Source of the DNA: Streptomyces subrutilus | GTDB lineage: Bacteria; Actinomycetota; Actinomycetes; Streptomycetales; Streptomycetaceae | DNA: 64,000 nt | Direction of reading: 5' to 3' | Assembly: GCF_008704535.1 (NCBI RefSeq) | Contig: NZ_CP023701.1 | Span: 4,528,501 to 4,592,500, forward strand | In this document: positions 1-9,440 of the stretch, one piece after another | How positions within the stretch are numbered: the first letter of the stretch is position 1 | Layout of the letters: each line of letters opens with the position of its first letter | Notes under the pieces: model-generated | The model's input: the letters and a program-made list of their open reading frames with translations, nothing else | What the model was told of the DNA's origin: nothing | The model's database searches: none | Made by a program: the position numbers and the translations under genes

Positions 1-1337
1 CGCTCGGCCTGGTCCTCACCGGTGCCGGCGGCGCCGCGCTCCTCCTCGCCGGGGCCGCCGACCGGGCCGGGGCCGGATCGCTCTGGCTGGGCCTGGGCGT
101 GGTCCTCACGCTCGTCGGCTTCATCGTCATCGGACCGCTGCTCGCCGCGGGCGTGGTGCGGGTGCTCTCCGGCGCCGTGCTGCGGCCCTTCGGGTCCGTG
201 GGGCGCCTCGCCGAGCGCAACGCCCTGCGCAACCCGCGCCGCACCGGCGCCACCGCCGCCGCGCTGATGATCGGGCTCGCCCTGGTCGCCTGCCTGTCGG
301 TCGTCGGCTCCTCGATGGTCGCCTCGGCCACCGACGAGCTCGACAAGTCGGTCGGCGCGGACTACATCGTCGACTCCACCAGCGGGCAGCCCGTGGTGCC
401 CCAGGCCGAGCAGGCGCTGCGCGCCGCCCCGGGCCTGGACCACGTCACCGCCTACCGCCTGGTGGAGGCGAAGGTCACCGCCCCCGACGGCTCCACCGTG
501 ACCGAGGGGCTGGGCGCCACCGATCCGACCTACGCCCGCGACATCCGCCGCAAGATGACCGCCGGCGAGCACGCGGCCGCCTACGGCGAGGGCGCCATCT
601 CGGTCGGCTCGCAGTACGCCACCGCGCACGGCATCGCGCTCGGCGACGCGCTGACGGTCGCCTTCACCGGCGGCAACACCGTCCGCCTGAAGGTCGCCGC
701 GATCACCGGCGACGAGGGCAACCTCGATCGGGGCATGAAGTACGTCAGCACCGCGACGGCCGAGGCGAACGTCCCGGCCGACCGGATGCCGCGCCCCTTC
801 ATGCTGCTGGCCACCGCCGCGGACGGGCACTCCGCCGCGGCCGCCTACCGGGGCGTCAAGGACGCGCTCGCCGACTACCCCCAGTACCAGGTCCGCGACC
901 AGGCCGACTACAAGCAGGCGCTGAAGGACCAGGTCGGCCAGCTGCTGAACATGGTCTACGGGCTCCTCGCCCTCGCCATCGTCGTCGCCGTCCTGGGCGT
1001 GGTGAACACCCTCGCCCTGTCGGTCGTCGAACGGACCCGCGAGATCGGCCTGATGCGCGCCATCGGCCTCTCCCGCCGCCAGCTGCGCCGCATGATCCGC
1101 CTGGAGTCGGTGGTCATCGCCCTCTTCGGCGCCCTCCTCGGCCTCGGGCTGGGCATGGGCTGGGGCGCCAGCGCGCAGCAGCTGCTCGCGCTCCAGGGCC
1201 TGAAGGTGCTGGAGATCCCCTGGCCGACGATCCTCGGGGTGTTCGCCGCCTCGGCCTTCGTGGGCCTGTTCGCCGCGCTGGTCCCGGCCTTCCGGGCGGG
1301 GCGGATGAACGTACTGAACGCGATCGCGGGCGAGTAG
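1..1337 (+). CDS. ABC transporter permease, FtsX family (3' part, start outside window)
   Basis: C-terminal part of a membrane permease of the FtsX/MacB class; the reading frame is open from base 3, so the start lies upstream of the window. Visible are a hydrophobic segment at the window edge, the motif NPRRTGATAAAL preceding the next membrane helix, a large extracytoplasmic domain, and three closing helices. The segment GVVNTLALSVVERTREIG with AIGLSRRQLRRMIRLE is the characteristic FtsX signature. It is a close paralogue of the permease at 23630-26182, which shares GVVNTLAMSVFERTQEIG at the same place. Its ATPase partner is probably upstream, outside the window. Such pairs export lipids, lipoproteins or peptides or transmit signals across the membrane; the substrate cannot be read from the sequence. 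Confidence 0.93.
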   Translation, partial: LGLVLTGAGGAALLLAGAADRAGAGSLWLGLGVVLTLVGFIVIGPLLAAGVVRVLSGAVLRPFGSVGRLAERNALRNPRRTGATAAALMIGLALVACLSVVGSSMVASATDELDKSVGADYIVDSTSGQPVVPQAEQALRAAPGLDHVTAYRLVEAKVTAPDGSTVTEGLGATDPTYARDIRRKMTAGEHAAAYGEGAISVGSQYATAHGIALGDALTVAFTGGNTVRLKVAAITGDEGNLDRGMKYVSTATAEANVPADRMPRPFMLLATAADGHSAAAAYRGVKDALADYPQYQVRDQADYKQALKDQVGQLLNMVYGLLALAIVVAVLGVVNTLALSVVERTREIGLMRAIGLSRRQLRRMIRLESVVIALFGALLGLGLGMGWGASAQQLLALQGLKVLEIPWPTILGVFAASAFVGLFAALVPAFRAGRMNVLNAIAGE

Positions 1338-1374
1338 CACCGCCGCGCGGTCGTCACGGGGGACAACGGGGGAC

Positions 1375-1410
1375 GGCCCCGGCCCGGCCCGTCAGGGCGG
1401 GGCCGGGGCC
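1375..1410. terminator. GC-rich hairpin between convergent genes
   Basis: An 11-bp perfect inverted repeat (GGCCCCGGCCC at 1375-1385 and its complement at 1400-1410) lies between the convergent permease and DUF2079 genes. It is suited to act as a terminator from both sides. No U-tract follows, as is usual in Streptomyces. Confidence 0.6.
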
Positions 1411-1449
1411 GCGCCGCGTCCGCCGGCCGCGCGCCGCGCCCCGCGGGGA

Positions 1450-2865
1450 TCAGGAGCGGCGCATCAGGACGATGCCCTCGGCCTCGCCGACCAGCGTGAA
1501 CCGTGCGCCGGGGTGCAGCTGGAGCGCGTAGGCCGTCGGGTCCTCGCCCGCCCACTTCGAGGAGTTGTCGATGGCGATCCAGTCGGGCACCACGCCCTTG
1601 CTGCCGCCGATCCACAGCACGCGGCAGCGGGAGGTCAGCCGGGTCAGCGGGGTGGTGTCGGCCTCGACGACGGCGCCGTCGGGTATCTCGGCCAGCAGCC
1701 GCTCGACGGCCACGGCGCGGGCGGGCCGCTCGTACGTGCGGGCCTCGGCCAGCCGGGAGGTCGGCAGGGTGGTCGCGGCGAGGGCCAGGCCGGCGGCGAG
1801 CACGGCGGTGGGCAGCTGGAGCGCGTACGCCCGCAGCCGCGGCCGGCGGCCGCGCCGGACGATGTCGATGGCGTCGACCAGGGCGAGGGTGACCACGGGC
1901 ATCAGCACCGCGCTGTAGTGCCAGTCGGTGGACCAGTAGTGCGGGTCCCCGGACAGGAACCGCCAGCCCAGCGTGGGAGCGGCGACCAGCAGCAGCGGGG
2001 AGCGCAGGGCCAGCAGGCCGGTGGTCGGGATCAGCACCCAGCCCAGGGTGGCGAGCTTGGTGCCGAGGCCGTCGAGCGGGCCCGCGCCCTGGATCTTGTC
2101 CCAGTAGCCGTAGCCCGCGGTGGCGAAGGCCGGTATGACGACGGTGAACACCAGCGCGGCCAGGACCGCGGCCCCGACGGCGACGCCCAGCGCGGTACGC
2201 ACCGCCCGCCGGTCCGAGGGGTGGGCCCGCCAGGCCACCACCACGGCCAGGGCGGCGAGCGTGAAGCCGAGGTCCTCCTTGACCAGCAGCAGCGGCAGCC
2301 CCCACAGCAGGGCGGCCCGCCAGCGCCGGGCGAGGACCGCCTCCAGTGCGAAGGCCAGCAGCGGCACGGCGAAGGCGATCTCGTGGAAGTCGAACTCGAC
2401 GGCCCGCTGTATGCCCCAGGCCAGCCCGTACGCCACCCCGAGCGCGATGCCGCGGGCCGGTCCGAGGAGCCGGCCGGCGGCCCGGGTGACGGGCACGGCG
2501 GACAGGGCGAACAGGGCGGCCTGGACGACGAGCAGGGTGACCGGGCCCGGGAAGAGCCGGTAGACGGGGGCGACGAGCGCGATGATCGGGCTGAAGTGGT
2601 CCCCGAGGATGTTGGCGCCGGGGCCCTTCAGATCGGCGACGGGCTCCCGGAGGTGGGCGTAGGCGCGGATGGCCTGTTCGAAGATGCCCAGGTCCCAGGA
2701 GGACCACTCCATGCGGCGGAACCGTCCGACGGACACCACCAGGTACACCGCGAACAGGCCGGCGGCCACCACCCAGGGGCCCGCCCACCGGCTCCCGGCC
2801 GGCCGGGTCGCGGCGGCCGTCGGTCCGGGAACGGGGGCGGGGCGGGTTATCGCGTCGCTCGTCAC
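1450..2865 (-). CDS. DUF2079 polytopic membrane protein
   Basis: About 471 residues with some nine or ten predicted transmembrane helices. The early motif WDLGIFEQAIRAYAH followed by GDHFSPI, then EFDFHEIAFAVPLLAFALE, is typical of the actinobacterial DUF2079 family, which resembles the membrane part of GT-C glycosyltransferases. The function of the family is not established. The GTG at 2865 is preferred because GAGGAG stands nine bases upstream; a longer in-frame version from the ATG at 2945 has no Shine-Dalgarno sequence. It is transcribed divergently from mfd. A short soluble C-terminal domain follows the last helix. An undecaprenyl-phosphate sugar transferase role is possible but only inferred. 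Confidence 0.88.
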   Translation of the reverse strand: MTSDAITRPAPVPGPTAAATRPAGSRWAGPWVVAAGLFAVYLVVSVGRFRRMEWSSWDLGIFEQAIRAYAHLREPVADLKGPGANILGDHFSPIIALVAPVYRLFPGPVTLLVVQAALFALSAVPVTRAAGRLLGPARGIALGVAYGLAWGIQRAVEFDFHEIAFAVPLLAFALEAVLARRWRAALLWGLPLLLVKEDLGFTLAALAVVVAWRAHPSDRRAVRTALGVAVGAAVLAALVFTVVIPAFATAGYGYWDKIQGAGPLDGLGTKLATLGWVLIPTTGLLALRSPLLLVAAPTLGWRFLSGDPHYWSTDWHYSAVLMPVVTLALVDAIDIVRRGRRPRLRAYALQLPTAVLAAGLALAATTLPTSRLAEARTYERPARAVAVERLLAEIPDGAVVEADTTPLTRLTSRCRVLWIGGSKGVVPDWIAIDNSSKWAGEDPTAYALQLHPGARFTLVGEAEGIVLMRRS

Positions 2866-3136
2866 GGTCTCGTACTCCTCGGCCGGTGCGGCGTGCACTC
2901 CTGCGGAAGGTGACGCGGCGAGCTCGAACGGTCGGTAGGGGCCCATCGTAGAGCGGGCCCGCTCGAACCCGGGGCCGCGGGCCGCCCGGCCCCGGCCACC
3001 GGCGGGGGAGTCGACCCGAACTCCCCCGCGCGAGGGGGTCGCGCGCGTCGTAGGGTGGGAACCCCCGGCCCGTTCGACGTGTCGGGCCCTTCGCGTTGCG
3101 CCCCGAACGCCCTCCACCGGACGGAAAGCCCCCCAC

Positions 3137-6100
3137 ATGAGCCTGCACGGACTGCTCGACGCCGTCACCCGGGACCCGGCCCTCGCCGAGGCGGTCACCG
3201 CGGCCGGGGACGGCAACCGCATGCACGTGGACCTGGTCGGCCCGCCGGCCGCGCGGCCGTTCGTGATCGCCGCACTGGCCCGGCAGACCGGGCGCACCGT
3301 CCTCGCGGTCACCGCCACCGGCCGCGAGGCCGAGGACCTCGCCGCCGCGCTGCGCTCCCTGCTGCCGCCCGACGAGGTCGTCGACTACCCGTCCTGGGAG
3401 ACCCTGCCGCACGAGCGCCTCAGCCCGCGCAGCGACACCGTGGGCCGGCGGATCGCCGTCCTGCGCCGCCTGGCCCACCCCAGCAAGGACGACCCGGCCG
3501 CCGGCCCCGTCAGCGTCGTGGTCGCGCCCATCCGGTCCGTGCTCCAGCCGCAGGTCAAGGGGCTCGGGGACCTGGTTCCGGTGAGTCTGCGCCAAGGGCA
3601 GAGCGTCGACCTCGGGGAGGTGACGCAGGCCCTGGCCGCAGCCGCGTACGCCCGCGTCGAGCTCGTCGAGAAGCGCGGCGAGTTCGCCGTGCGCGGCGGC
3701 ATCCTCGACGTGTTCCCGCCCACCGAGGAACACCCGCTGCGCATCGAGTTCTGGGGCGACGAGGTCGAGGAGGTCCGCTACTTCAAGGTCGCCGACCAGC
3801 GGTCCCTGGAGATCGCCGAACACGGCCTGTGGGCACCGCCCTGCCGGGAGCTGCTGCTCACCGACCAGGTGCGGGAGCGGGCCGCGGCCCTCGCCGAGGC
3901 CCACCCCGAGCTCGGCGAACTGCTGAACAAGATCGCCGAGGGGATCGCGGTCGAGGGCATGGAGTCCCTGGCCCCGGTCCTCGTCGACGACATGGAGCTG
4001 CTGATCGACGTCCTGCCGGGCCGTTCGATGGCCCTCGTCTGCGACCCCGAGCGGGTACGGACCCGGGCCGCCGACCTGGTGGCGACCTCGCAGGAGTTCC
4101 TGATGGCCTCCTGGGCGGCCACCGCGGGCGGCGGCGAGGCGCCCATCGACGTCGGCGCGGCCTCGCTGCGCGGCATCGCCGAGGTCCGCGACCGGGCCCG
4201 CGAGCTGGACATGATGTGGTGGTCGGTCTCCCCGTTCGCCGCCGACGAGGAGGCCCCCGGGGGCGACACGCTCAAGCTCGGCATGCGCGCCCCCGAGGCC
4301 TACCGCGGCGACACCGCCCGCGCGCTCGCCGACACCAAGGCCTGGATCGCCGACGGCTGGCACACCGTCTACCTCACCGAGGGCCACGGCCCGGCCGCCC
4401 GCACCGTCGAGGTGCTCGGCGGCGAGGGCATCGCGGCCCGGCTGGAGGCGGACCTGCGGGCCCTGGAGCCCTCGATCGTGCACGTCTCCTGCGGCTCGAT
4501 CGACAACGGCTTCGTCGACCCCGCCCTCAAGCTGGCCGTCCTCACCGAGACCGACCTCACCGGACAGCGCACCGCCAGCAAGGACCTCGGGCGGATGCCG
4601 ACCCGGCGCCGCAAGACGATCGACCCGCTGACCCTGGAGGCCGGCGACTACATCGTCCACGAGCAGCACGGCGTCGGCCGCTACGTCGAGATGGTGCAGC
4701 GCACCGTCCAGGGCGCCACCCGCGAGTACCTCCTCGTCGAGTACGCCCCCGCCAAGCGCGGCCAGCCCGGCGACCGGCTCTACATCCCCACCGACCAGCT
4801 GGAGCAGGTCACCAAGTACGTCGGCGGCGAGGCCCCGACCCTGCACCGGCTCGGCGGCGCCGACTGGACCAAGACGAAGGCGCGCGCCAAGAAGGCGGTC
4901 AAGGAGATCGCCGCCGACCTCATCAAGCTGTACAGCGCCCGCATGGCGGCCCCCGGGCACACCTTCGGCCCGGACACGCCCTGGCAGCGCGAGCTGGAGG
5001 ACGCCTTCCCGTACGCGGAGACGCCCGACCAGCTCACGACCATCGCCGAGGTCAAGGAGGACATGGAGAAGTCCGTCCCGATGGACCGGCTGATCTGCGG
5101 CGACGTGGGCTACGGCAAGACCGAGATCGCGGTGCGGGCGGCGTTCAAGGCGGTCCAGGACGGCAAGCAGGTCGCCGTCCTCGTCCCGACCACGCTCCTC
5201 GTGCAGCAGCACTTCGGCACCTTCTCCGAGCGCTACAGCCAGTTCCCCGTCAACGTGCGGGCGCTGTCCCGCTTCCAGACGGAGACCGAGTCCAAGGCCA
5301 CCCTGGAGGGCCTGCGCGAGGGCTCCGTCGACCTGGTCATCGGCACGCACCGGCTCTTCTCGCAGGAGACGAAGTTCAAGGACCTGGGCCTGGTCATCGT
5401 CGACGAGGAGCAGCGGTTCGGCGTGGAGCACAAGGAGCAGCTGAAGAAGCTGCGGGCCAACGTCGACGTGCTGACCATGTCCGCGACGCCCATCCCGCGC
5501 ACCCTGGAGATGGCGGTGACCGGCATCCGCGAGATGTCGACGATCACCACTCCGCCGGAGGAGCGGCACCCGGTGCTCACCTTCGTCGGCCCGTACGAGG
5601 AGAAGCAGATCGGCGCCGCCGTCCGGCGCGAGCTGCTGCGCGAGGGCCAGTGCTTCTACATCCACAACCGGGTCGAGTCCATCGACCGGGCGGCCGCCAA
5701 GCTGCGCGAGATCGTGCCCGAGGCGCGGATCGCGACGGCGCACGGCCAGATGTCCGAACAGGCCCTGGAACAGGTCGTGGTGGACTTCTGGGAGAAGAAG
5801 TTCGACGTGCTCGTCTCGACCACGATCGTCGAGTCCGGCATCGACATCTCCAACGCCAACACCCTGATCGTCGAGCGCGGCGACAACTTCGGCCTCTCCC
5901 AGCTGCACCAGCTGCGCGGCCGCGTCGGCCGCGGCCGCGAGCGCGGGTACGCGTACTTCCTCTACCCGCCGGAGAAGCCGCTGACCGAGACCGCGCACGA
6001 GCGGCTCGCGACGATCGCCCAGCACACCGAGATGGGCGCGGGCATGTACGTGGCGATGAAGGACCTGGAGATCCGCGGCGCGGGCAACCTGCTCGGCGGC

Positions 6101-6670
6101 GAGCAGTCCGGCCACATCGCGGGCGTCGGCTTCGACCTGTACATCCGCATGGTCGGCGAGGCCGTCGCCGACTACCGGTCGGCCGTCGAGGGCGGGATCG
6201 AGGAGGAGCCGCCGCTGGAGGTCAAGATCGAGCTGCCGGTCGACGCGCACGTCCCGCACGACTACGCGCCGGGCGAGCGGCTGCGCCTGCAGGCCTACCG
6301 GTCCATCGCCTCCGCGAACTCGGAGGCCGACGTCAAGGCCGTGCGCGAGGAGCTCACCGACCGCTACGGCAAGCTGCCGGAGCCGGTGGAGAACCTGCTG
6401 CTGGTGGCCGGACTGCGGATGCTGGCCCGGGCCTGCGGGGTCGGCGACATCACCCTCCAGGGGCCCAACATCCGTTTCGGGCCGGTGGAGCTGCGCGAGT
6501 CGCAGGAGCTGCGGCTCAAGCGGCTCTACCCGGGCGCGGTGCTCAAGCCGGCCGCCTCACAGGTCCTGATCCCGCGCCCCAAGACGGCACGGGTCGGCGG
6601 CAAGCCGCTGGTCGGCCGGGAACTGCTGGCCTGGACGGGCGAGTTCCTCACCACCATCCTCGGGTCCTGA
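3137..6670 (+). CDS. mfd: Transcription-repair coupling factor Mfd
   Basis: 1177-residue ATP-dependent DNA translocase that removes RNA polymerase stalled at lesions and recruits UvrA. The domains are in the normal order: UvrB-like N-terminal region; CarD-type RNA-polymerase-interacting domain near residues 495-575 (GDYIVHEQHGVGRYVEM); RecG-like translocase with Walker A GDVGYGKTE near 654 and the DEEQRFG box near 756; TRG motif region with QLRGRVGRGRERGYAY; and a C-terminal D7 domain. Length is normal for the family. The ATG at 3137 follows GGAAAG. The gene has its own upstream region (2866-3136) shared divergently with the DUF2079 gene, and a strong hairpin follows it. Nothing is missing from the catalytic motifs. 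Confidence 0.98.
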   Translation: MSLHGLLDAVTRDPALAEAVTAAGDGNRMHVDLVGPPAARPFVIAALARQTGRTVLAVTATGREAEDLAAALRSLLPPDEVVDYPSWETLPHERLSPRSDTVGRRIAVLRRLAHPSKDDPAAGPVSVVVAPIRSVLQPQVKGLGDLVPVSLRQGQSVDLGEVTQALAAAAYARVELVEKRGEFAVRGGILDVFPPTEEHPLRIEFWGDEVEEVRYFKVADQRSLEIAEHGLWAPPCRELLLTDQVRERAAALAEAHPELGELLNKIAEGIAVEGMESLAPVLVDDMELLIDVLPGRSMALVCDPERVRTRAADLVATSQEFLMASWAATAGGGEAPIDVGAASLRGIAEVRDRARELDMMWWSVSPFAADEEAPGGDTLKLGMRAPEAYRGDTARALADTKAWIADGWHTVYLTEGHGPAARTVEVLGGEGIAARLEADLRALEPSIVHVSCGSIDNGFVDPALKLAVLTETDLTGQRTASKDLGRMPTRRRKTIDPLTLEAGDYIVHEQHGVGRYVEMVQRTVQGATREYLLVEYAPAKRGQPGDRLYIPTDQLEQVTKYVGGEAPTLHRLGGADWTKTKARAKKAVKEIAADLIKLYSARMAAPGHTFGPDTPWQRELEDAFPYAETPDQLTTIAEVKEDMEKSVPMDRLICGDVGYGKTEIAVRAAFKAVQDGKQVAVLVPTTLLVQQHFGTFSERYSQFPVNVRALSRFQTETESKATLEGLREGSVDLVIGTHRLFSQETKFKDLGLVIVDEEQRFGVEHKEQLKKLRANVDVLTMSATPIPRTLEMAVTGIREMSTITTPPEERHPVLTFVGPYEEKQIGAAVRRELLREGQCFYIHNRVESIDRAAAKLREIVPEARIATAHGQMSEQALEQVVVDFWEKKFDVLVSTTIVESGIDISNANTLIVERGDNFGLSQLHQLRGRVGRGRERGYAYFLYPPEKPLTETAHERLATIAQHTEMGAGMYVAMKDLEIRGAGNLLGGEQSGHIAGVGFDLYIRMVGEAVADYRSAVEGGIEEEPPLEVKIELPVDAHVPHDYAPGERLRLQAYRSIASANSEADVKAVREELTDRYGKLPEPVENLLLVAGLRMLARACGVGDITLQGPNIRFGPVELRESQELRLKRLYPGAVLKPAASQVLIPRPKTARVGGKPLVGRELLAWTGEFLTTILGS

Positions 6671-6681
6671 GACCGGGCGCC

Positions 6682-6719
6682 GCGCGGGCCCGCGGCCCGC
6701 GCGGACCGCGGGCCCGCGC
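6682..6719 (+). terminator. Hairpin downstream of mfd
   Basis: A 14-bp perfect inverted repeat (arms 6682-6695 and 6706-6719, 10-base loop) begins 11 bases after the mfd stop codon. A likely intrinsic-type terminator. Confidence 0.7.
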
Positions 6720-6747
6720 CGCCGCCCGGACGCCGTGCGGCGACCCT

Positions 6748-6796
6748 GCAACGGTTGCGCACATCCCCTCACCCGTGGCCGGAAAGGCTGTATACC
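6748..6796 (+). promoter_or_regulatory. Candidate promoter region for the membrane protein / kinase pair
   Basis: TATACC at 6791-6796 is a good -10 hexamer about 44 bases ahead of the start at 6840. No convincing -35 is seen at 17 bases. An 11-bp perfect palindrome (GCAACGGTTGC, 6748-6758) lies about 32 bases upstream of it and could be an operator. Inference from position only. Confidence 0.4.
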
Positions 6797-6839
6797 CTTC
6801 CACCCGAACCCTCTTCCGCTCGGCCCGTCAGGAGCAGCG

Positions 6840-7472
6840 ATGCACGGCCCCGGCCTCCCGCCGCACCACGGTCACCAGCCCAGTTCCGGGGGCGTGGTGA
6901 CGCTGCGCGTGCTGTTCGCCCTGCTCCCCGTGCTGAGCTGCGGCTTCCTCGCCTGGGGCTCGATGCTGCGGTTGGCGCTCGTCACCCGCCGGCCGCGCGA
7001 CTGGTGGATGCTCCTGGTCACGGGCGTCCTCGCGGTGGCCGCCATGACCCTGATCCAGCTCGACCCGACGCCCGAGACCGACGGCTGGCAGGGCAGCCTC
7101 GGCGCCGCCACGTCGATCCTCACCGGGTTCGCCGTCTGCGTCTACTTCCTCGTCTTCGACATCCGGCACCACGAGGCCGGGGCGGCGCAGGGCGCCGTCT
7201 GGTACCCGGCGCAGCCCGCCCCCTACCTCCCGCACCCGACCGCGCAGCAGGGCTACGGGTACCCGCAGCCCCAGCCCCCGCAGCTCCCGCCCCGGCCCCC
7301 GCACGCGACCCCGGTCGCGCACACCGCGCCGCACACCGCCCCGCCCCCGCACACCGCCCCGCCCCCGCACCCGGCCCCGCCGCCGCGCCTCGGGCAGGTC
7401 CGCGCCGAGCTGGACGAGCTCAGCGAACTCCTGCGCCGCCAGCAGCCCCACGACGGGGACACGACCCGGTGA
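6840..7472 (+). CDS. Small integral membrane protein with Pro/His-rich tail
   Basis: 210 residues with no recognised family. Three hydrophobic segments (about residues 20-44, 56-74 and 88-108) are followed by a cytoplasmic tail rich in proline, alanine and histidine, with short repeats of HTAPPPH type, and a final acidic and basic helix. The ATG at 6840 has AGGAG about six bases upstream; longer in-frame extensions lack a ribosome binding site and run back into the promoter region. Its stop overlaps the kinase start by four bases (GTGA), so the two are translationally coupled. It may be a partner or membrane anchor of the kinase, which itself has no membrane helix; this is inference from the coupling. 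Confidence 0.82.
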   Translation: MHGPGLPPHHGHQPSSGGVVTLRVLFALLPVLSCGFLAWGSMLRLALVTRRPRDWWMLLVTGVLAVAAMTLIQLDPTPETDGWQGSLGAATSILTGFAVCVYFLVFDIRHHEAGAAQGAVWYPAQPAPYLPHPTAQQGYGYPQPQPPQLPPRPPHATPVAHTAPHTAPPPHTAPPPHPAPPPRLGQVRAELDELSELLRRQQPHDGDTTR

Positions 7473-8977
7473 CCGACCGGCTCATCGGCGACCGCTACCA
7501 GCTCGCGAGCATCCTCGGGCAGGGCGGCATGGGCCAGGTCTGGACGGCCTACGACCGCCGCCTCGACCGGCGGGTCGCCGTCAAACTGCTGCGCCCCGAC
7601 CGGGTGGCGGGCCCCGGCACCGTCGCCGAGGAGCTGCGCCGGCGCTTCGTGCGCGAGTGCCGGATCACCGCGCAGGTGGACCACCCCGGCCTGGTCACCG
7701 TGCACGACGCGGGGAGCGACGGCGACGAGCTGTTCCTCGTCATGGGCCACGTCGAGGGCGCCGACCTCGCCGACCACCTCGCCCGGCACGACCCGTACCC
7801 GTGGCCGTGGGCCGTCGCGGTCGTCGCGCAGCTGTGCGCCGTGCTGTCGGCCGTGCACGCGGTGCCGATCGTCCACCGCGACCTGAAGCCCCGCAACGTG
7901 ATGATCCGCCCCGACGGCACCGTCCTGGTCCTGGACCTCGGCGTGGCCTCGGTGATGGACACCGACACCACCCGCCTCACCAGCACCGGCACCCCGATCG
8001 GCAGTCCGGCGTACATGGCCCCCGAACAGGCCATGGGCGGGGCCGTGGGCCCGTACACCGACCTCTACGCCCTCGGCGTGCTGCTCTACGAACTCCTCAG
8101 CGGGAACGTCCCCTTCGCCGGGTCCACCGCCCTCGGCGTCCTCCACCGCCACCTGTACGAACCCCCGCGCCCGGTCCGGCAGACGCGCCCCGAGGTGCCG
8201 CCGGAGCTGGAGGCCGTCCTGCTCCACCTCCTCGCCAAGGACCCCCAGGACCGGCCCGCCTCCGCGCAGCAGGTGTACGAGGCGCTCACCCCGCTGCTCC
8301 CCGGGCGCGGCAGCGGCTCCCCGGGCGGCCCGCTCGACCCGACGCGCCCCTTCCGGCGCCCCCACGCGCCCTGGCCCGACCGGGCCGCCGTGATCCCGCC
8401 GCGCCCGGCCGACCCGCCGACCCCGGCGCGGCCGGACATCCCCGGCGCCGTCGACGAGGCCCGCACCCTCCTCGCCCAAGGCCAGCTCACCCGGGCCGTG
8501 GACATCCTCGGCGGCATCCTCCCGGCCGCCGTGGCCCAGCACGGCGAGCACTCGCCGGTGGTGCGCTCGCTGCGCAAGCAGTACGCGGCCACGCTGATGG
8601 ACGACGGCCAGTACCGCCGCGCCCTGCCCGAACTGCGCCGCCTCGCCGACCAGTTCCCGGCCGGCGACCCGCAGTCGCTGCGCTTCCGCTACGACGCCGC
8701 GCAGTGCCTGGAGCAGCTCGGCGAGCCGGCCGCGGCGCTGGCGGAGTACCGCTCGCTGCTGCCGCTCTTCGAGAACCACTACGCCAACCCGGACCCCGGC
8801 CTCCCGCTGGAGGTCCGCCGCCGGATCGCGCACCTGCTGCTCTCCCTCGGGGACCGCCCGGCGGCCCACGCCACCCTGGCCCGCCTCCTCTTCGACGCGG
8901 AGCGCCTGCACGGCCCCGGCCACCCCTTCCCGACGGAGGTCCGGCGCACCCTGCACTGGCTCGGTCAGGTCCGCTGA
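7469..8977 (+). CDS. Ser/Thr protein kinase with C-terminal TPR-like region, no transmembrane helix
   Basis: 502-residue Hanks-type kinase. The glycine loop is GQGGMGQVW (from residue 15), the catalytic Lys is K39 in VAVKLL, the catalytic loop is HRDLKPRN with D138, and the metal-binding motif is DLG (D156) in place of the usual DFG. Activation-segment and APE motifs are present (SPAYMAPEQ). After the kinase domain (about 1-280) come a Pro-rich linker and helical repeats (about 330-500) resembling tetratricopeptide repeats. There is no membrane helix or PASTA domain, unlike PknB, so it should be cytosolic. The GTG start overlaps the stop of the upstream membrane protein gene. Substrates are unknown. 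Confidence 0.93.
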   Translation: MTDRLIGDRYQLASILGQGGMGQVWTAYDRRLDRRVAVKLLRPDRVAGPGTVAEELRRRFVRECRITAQVDHPGLVTVHDAGSDGDELFLVMGHVEGADLADHLARHDPYPWPWAVAVVAQLCAVLSAVHAVPIVHRDLKPRNVMIRPDGTVLVLDLGVASVMDTDTTRLTSTGTPIGSPAYMAPEQAMGGAVGPYTDLYALGVLLYELLSGNVPFAGSTALGVLHRHLYEPPRPVRQTRPEVPPELEAVLLHLLAKDPQDRPASAQQVYEALTPLLPGRGSGSPGGPLDPTRPFRRPHAPWPDRAAVIPPRPADPPTPARPDIPGAVDEARTLLAQGQLTRAVDILGGILPAAVAQHGEHSPVVRSLRKQYAATLMDDGQYRRALPELRRLADQFPAGDPQSLRFRYDAAQCLEQLGEPAAALAEYRSLLPLFENHYANPDPGLPLEVRRRIAHLLLSLGDRPAAHATLARLLFDAERLHGPGHPFPTEVRRTLHWLGQVR

Positions 8978-9440
8978 CCGGACCGCAGCCCGGCCGCCCA
9001 CCAGGGCCCGCGCCGCCGGGTCCGCAGCAGCCAGGCCATCGCCGCCGCGGTCGCCGTCTTCAGCACCGTGAGCGCGCACACCGCGAGGTCCACGCGGTCG
9101 CGCGGGAAGACCCCGACCGGCAGGGCGGTCCGTACGGAAAGACGCGCGCGGCGGCGTCCCCGGCGCAGACGGCGGCCGTCGTCAGCCGCGCGGCGAACGC
9201 CGAGCCGGGCAGGCCCGGGCGGCGGTCCGGGGAGCGGCGCGGGGAGCGGTGCGGTGTCGACCTGGTGGGCCGACCCTGGCAGCGCCGGCGGTCCGCGGCA
9301 TGGCCGCCGGGTGAACACGCACCCCAACACCCCGGGAATCGTTGGTCGAAGCGGTGGCCCGGACCACCCTGACTGCATACCATCGATCACCGCACGGCCC
9401 TTGTGCACCGAAGCACAATCTCCCGGCCCTGGAGGCTCCT
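8978..9440. other. Gap between kinase and lipoprotein genes, no confident gene
   Basis: About 460 bases. The minus strand (about 9000-9120) can encode a hydrophobic stretch ending WLLRTRRRGPWW with GC-rich third positions, in a frame that stops at 8965, inside the kinase gene. No start with a ribosome binding site serves it, so it may be a decayed or very small membrane protein gene. On the plus strand TACCAT near 9379 could be a -10 for the lipoprotein gene. Nothing else was recognised. Confidence 0.35.

Noticed and set aside
956..6259. A 1767-codon open frame on the minus strand, antisense to mfd
   Set aside because: Composition is Arg/Gly/Asp/Leu-rich low complexity without domains, as expected for the complement of a GC-rich gene; mfd on the other strand is complete.
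7901..7960. DLG in the kinase as evidence of inactivity
   Set aside because: The catalytic Lys, HRD Asp and metal-binding Asp are all present; DFG to DLG is tolerated in active kinases.
8965..9408. 147-codon minus-strand frame after the kinase gene as a real gene
   Set aside because: Only its last part looks protein-like (one hydrophobic stretch); no start with a ribosome binding site, so it is described as a gap.
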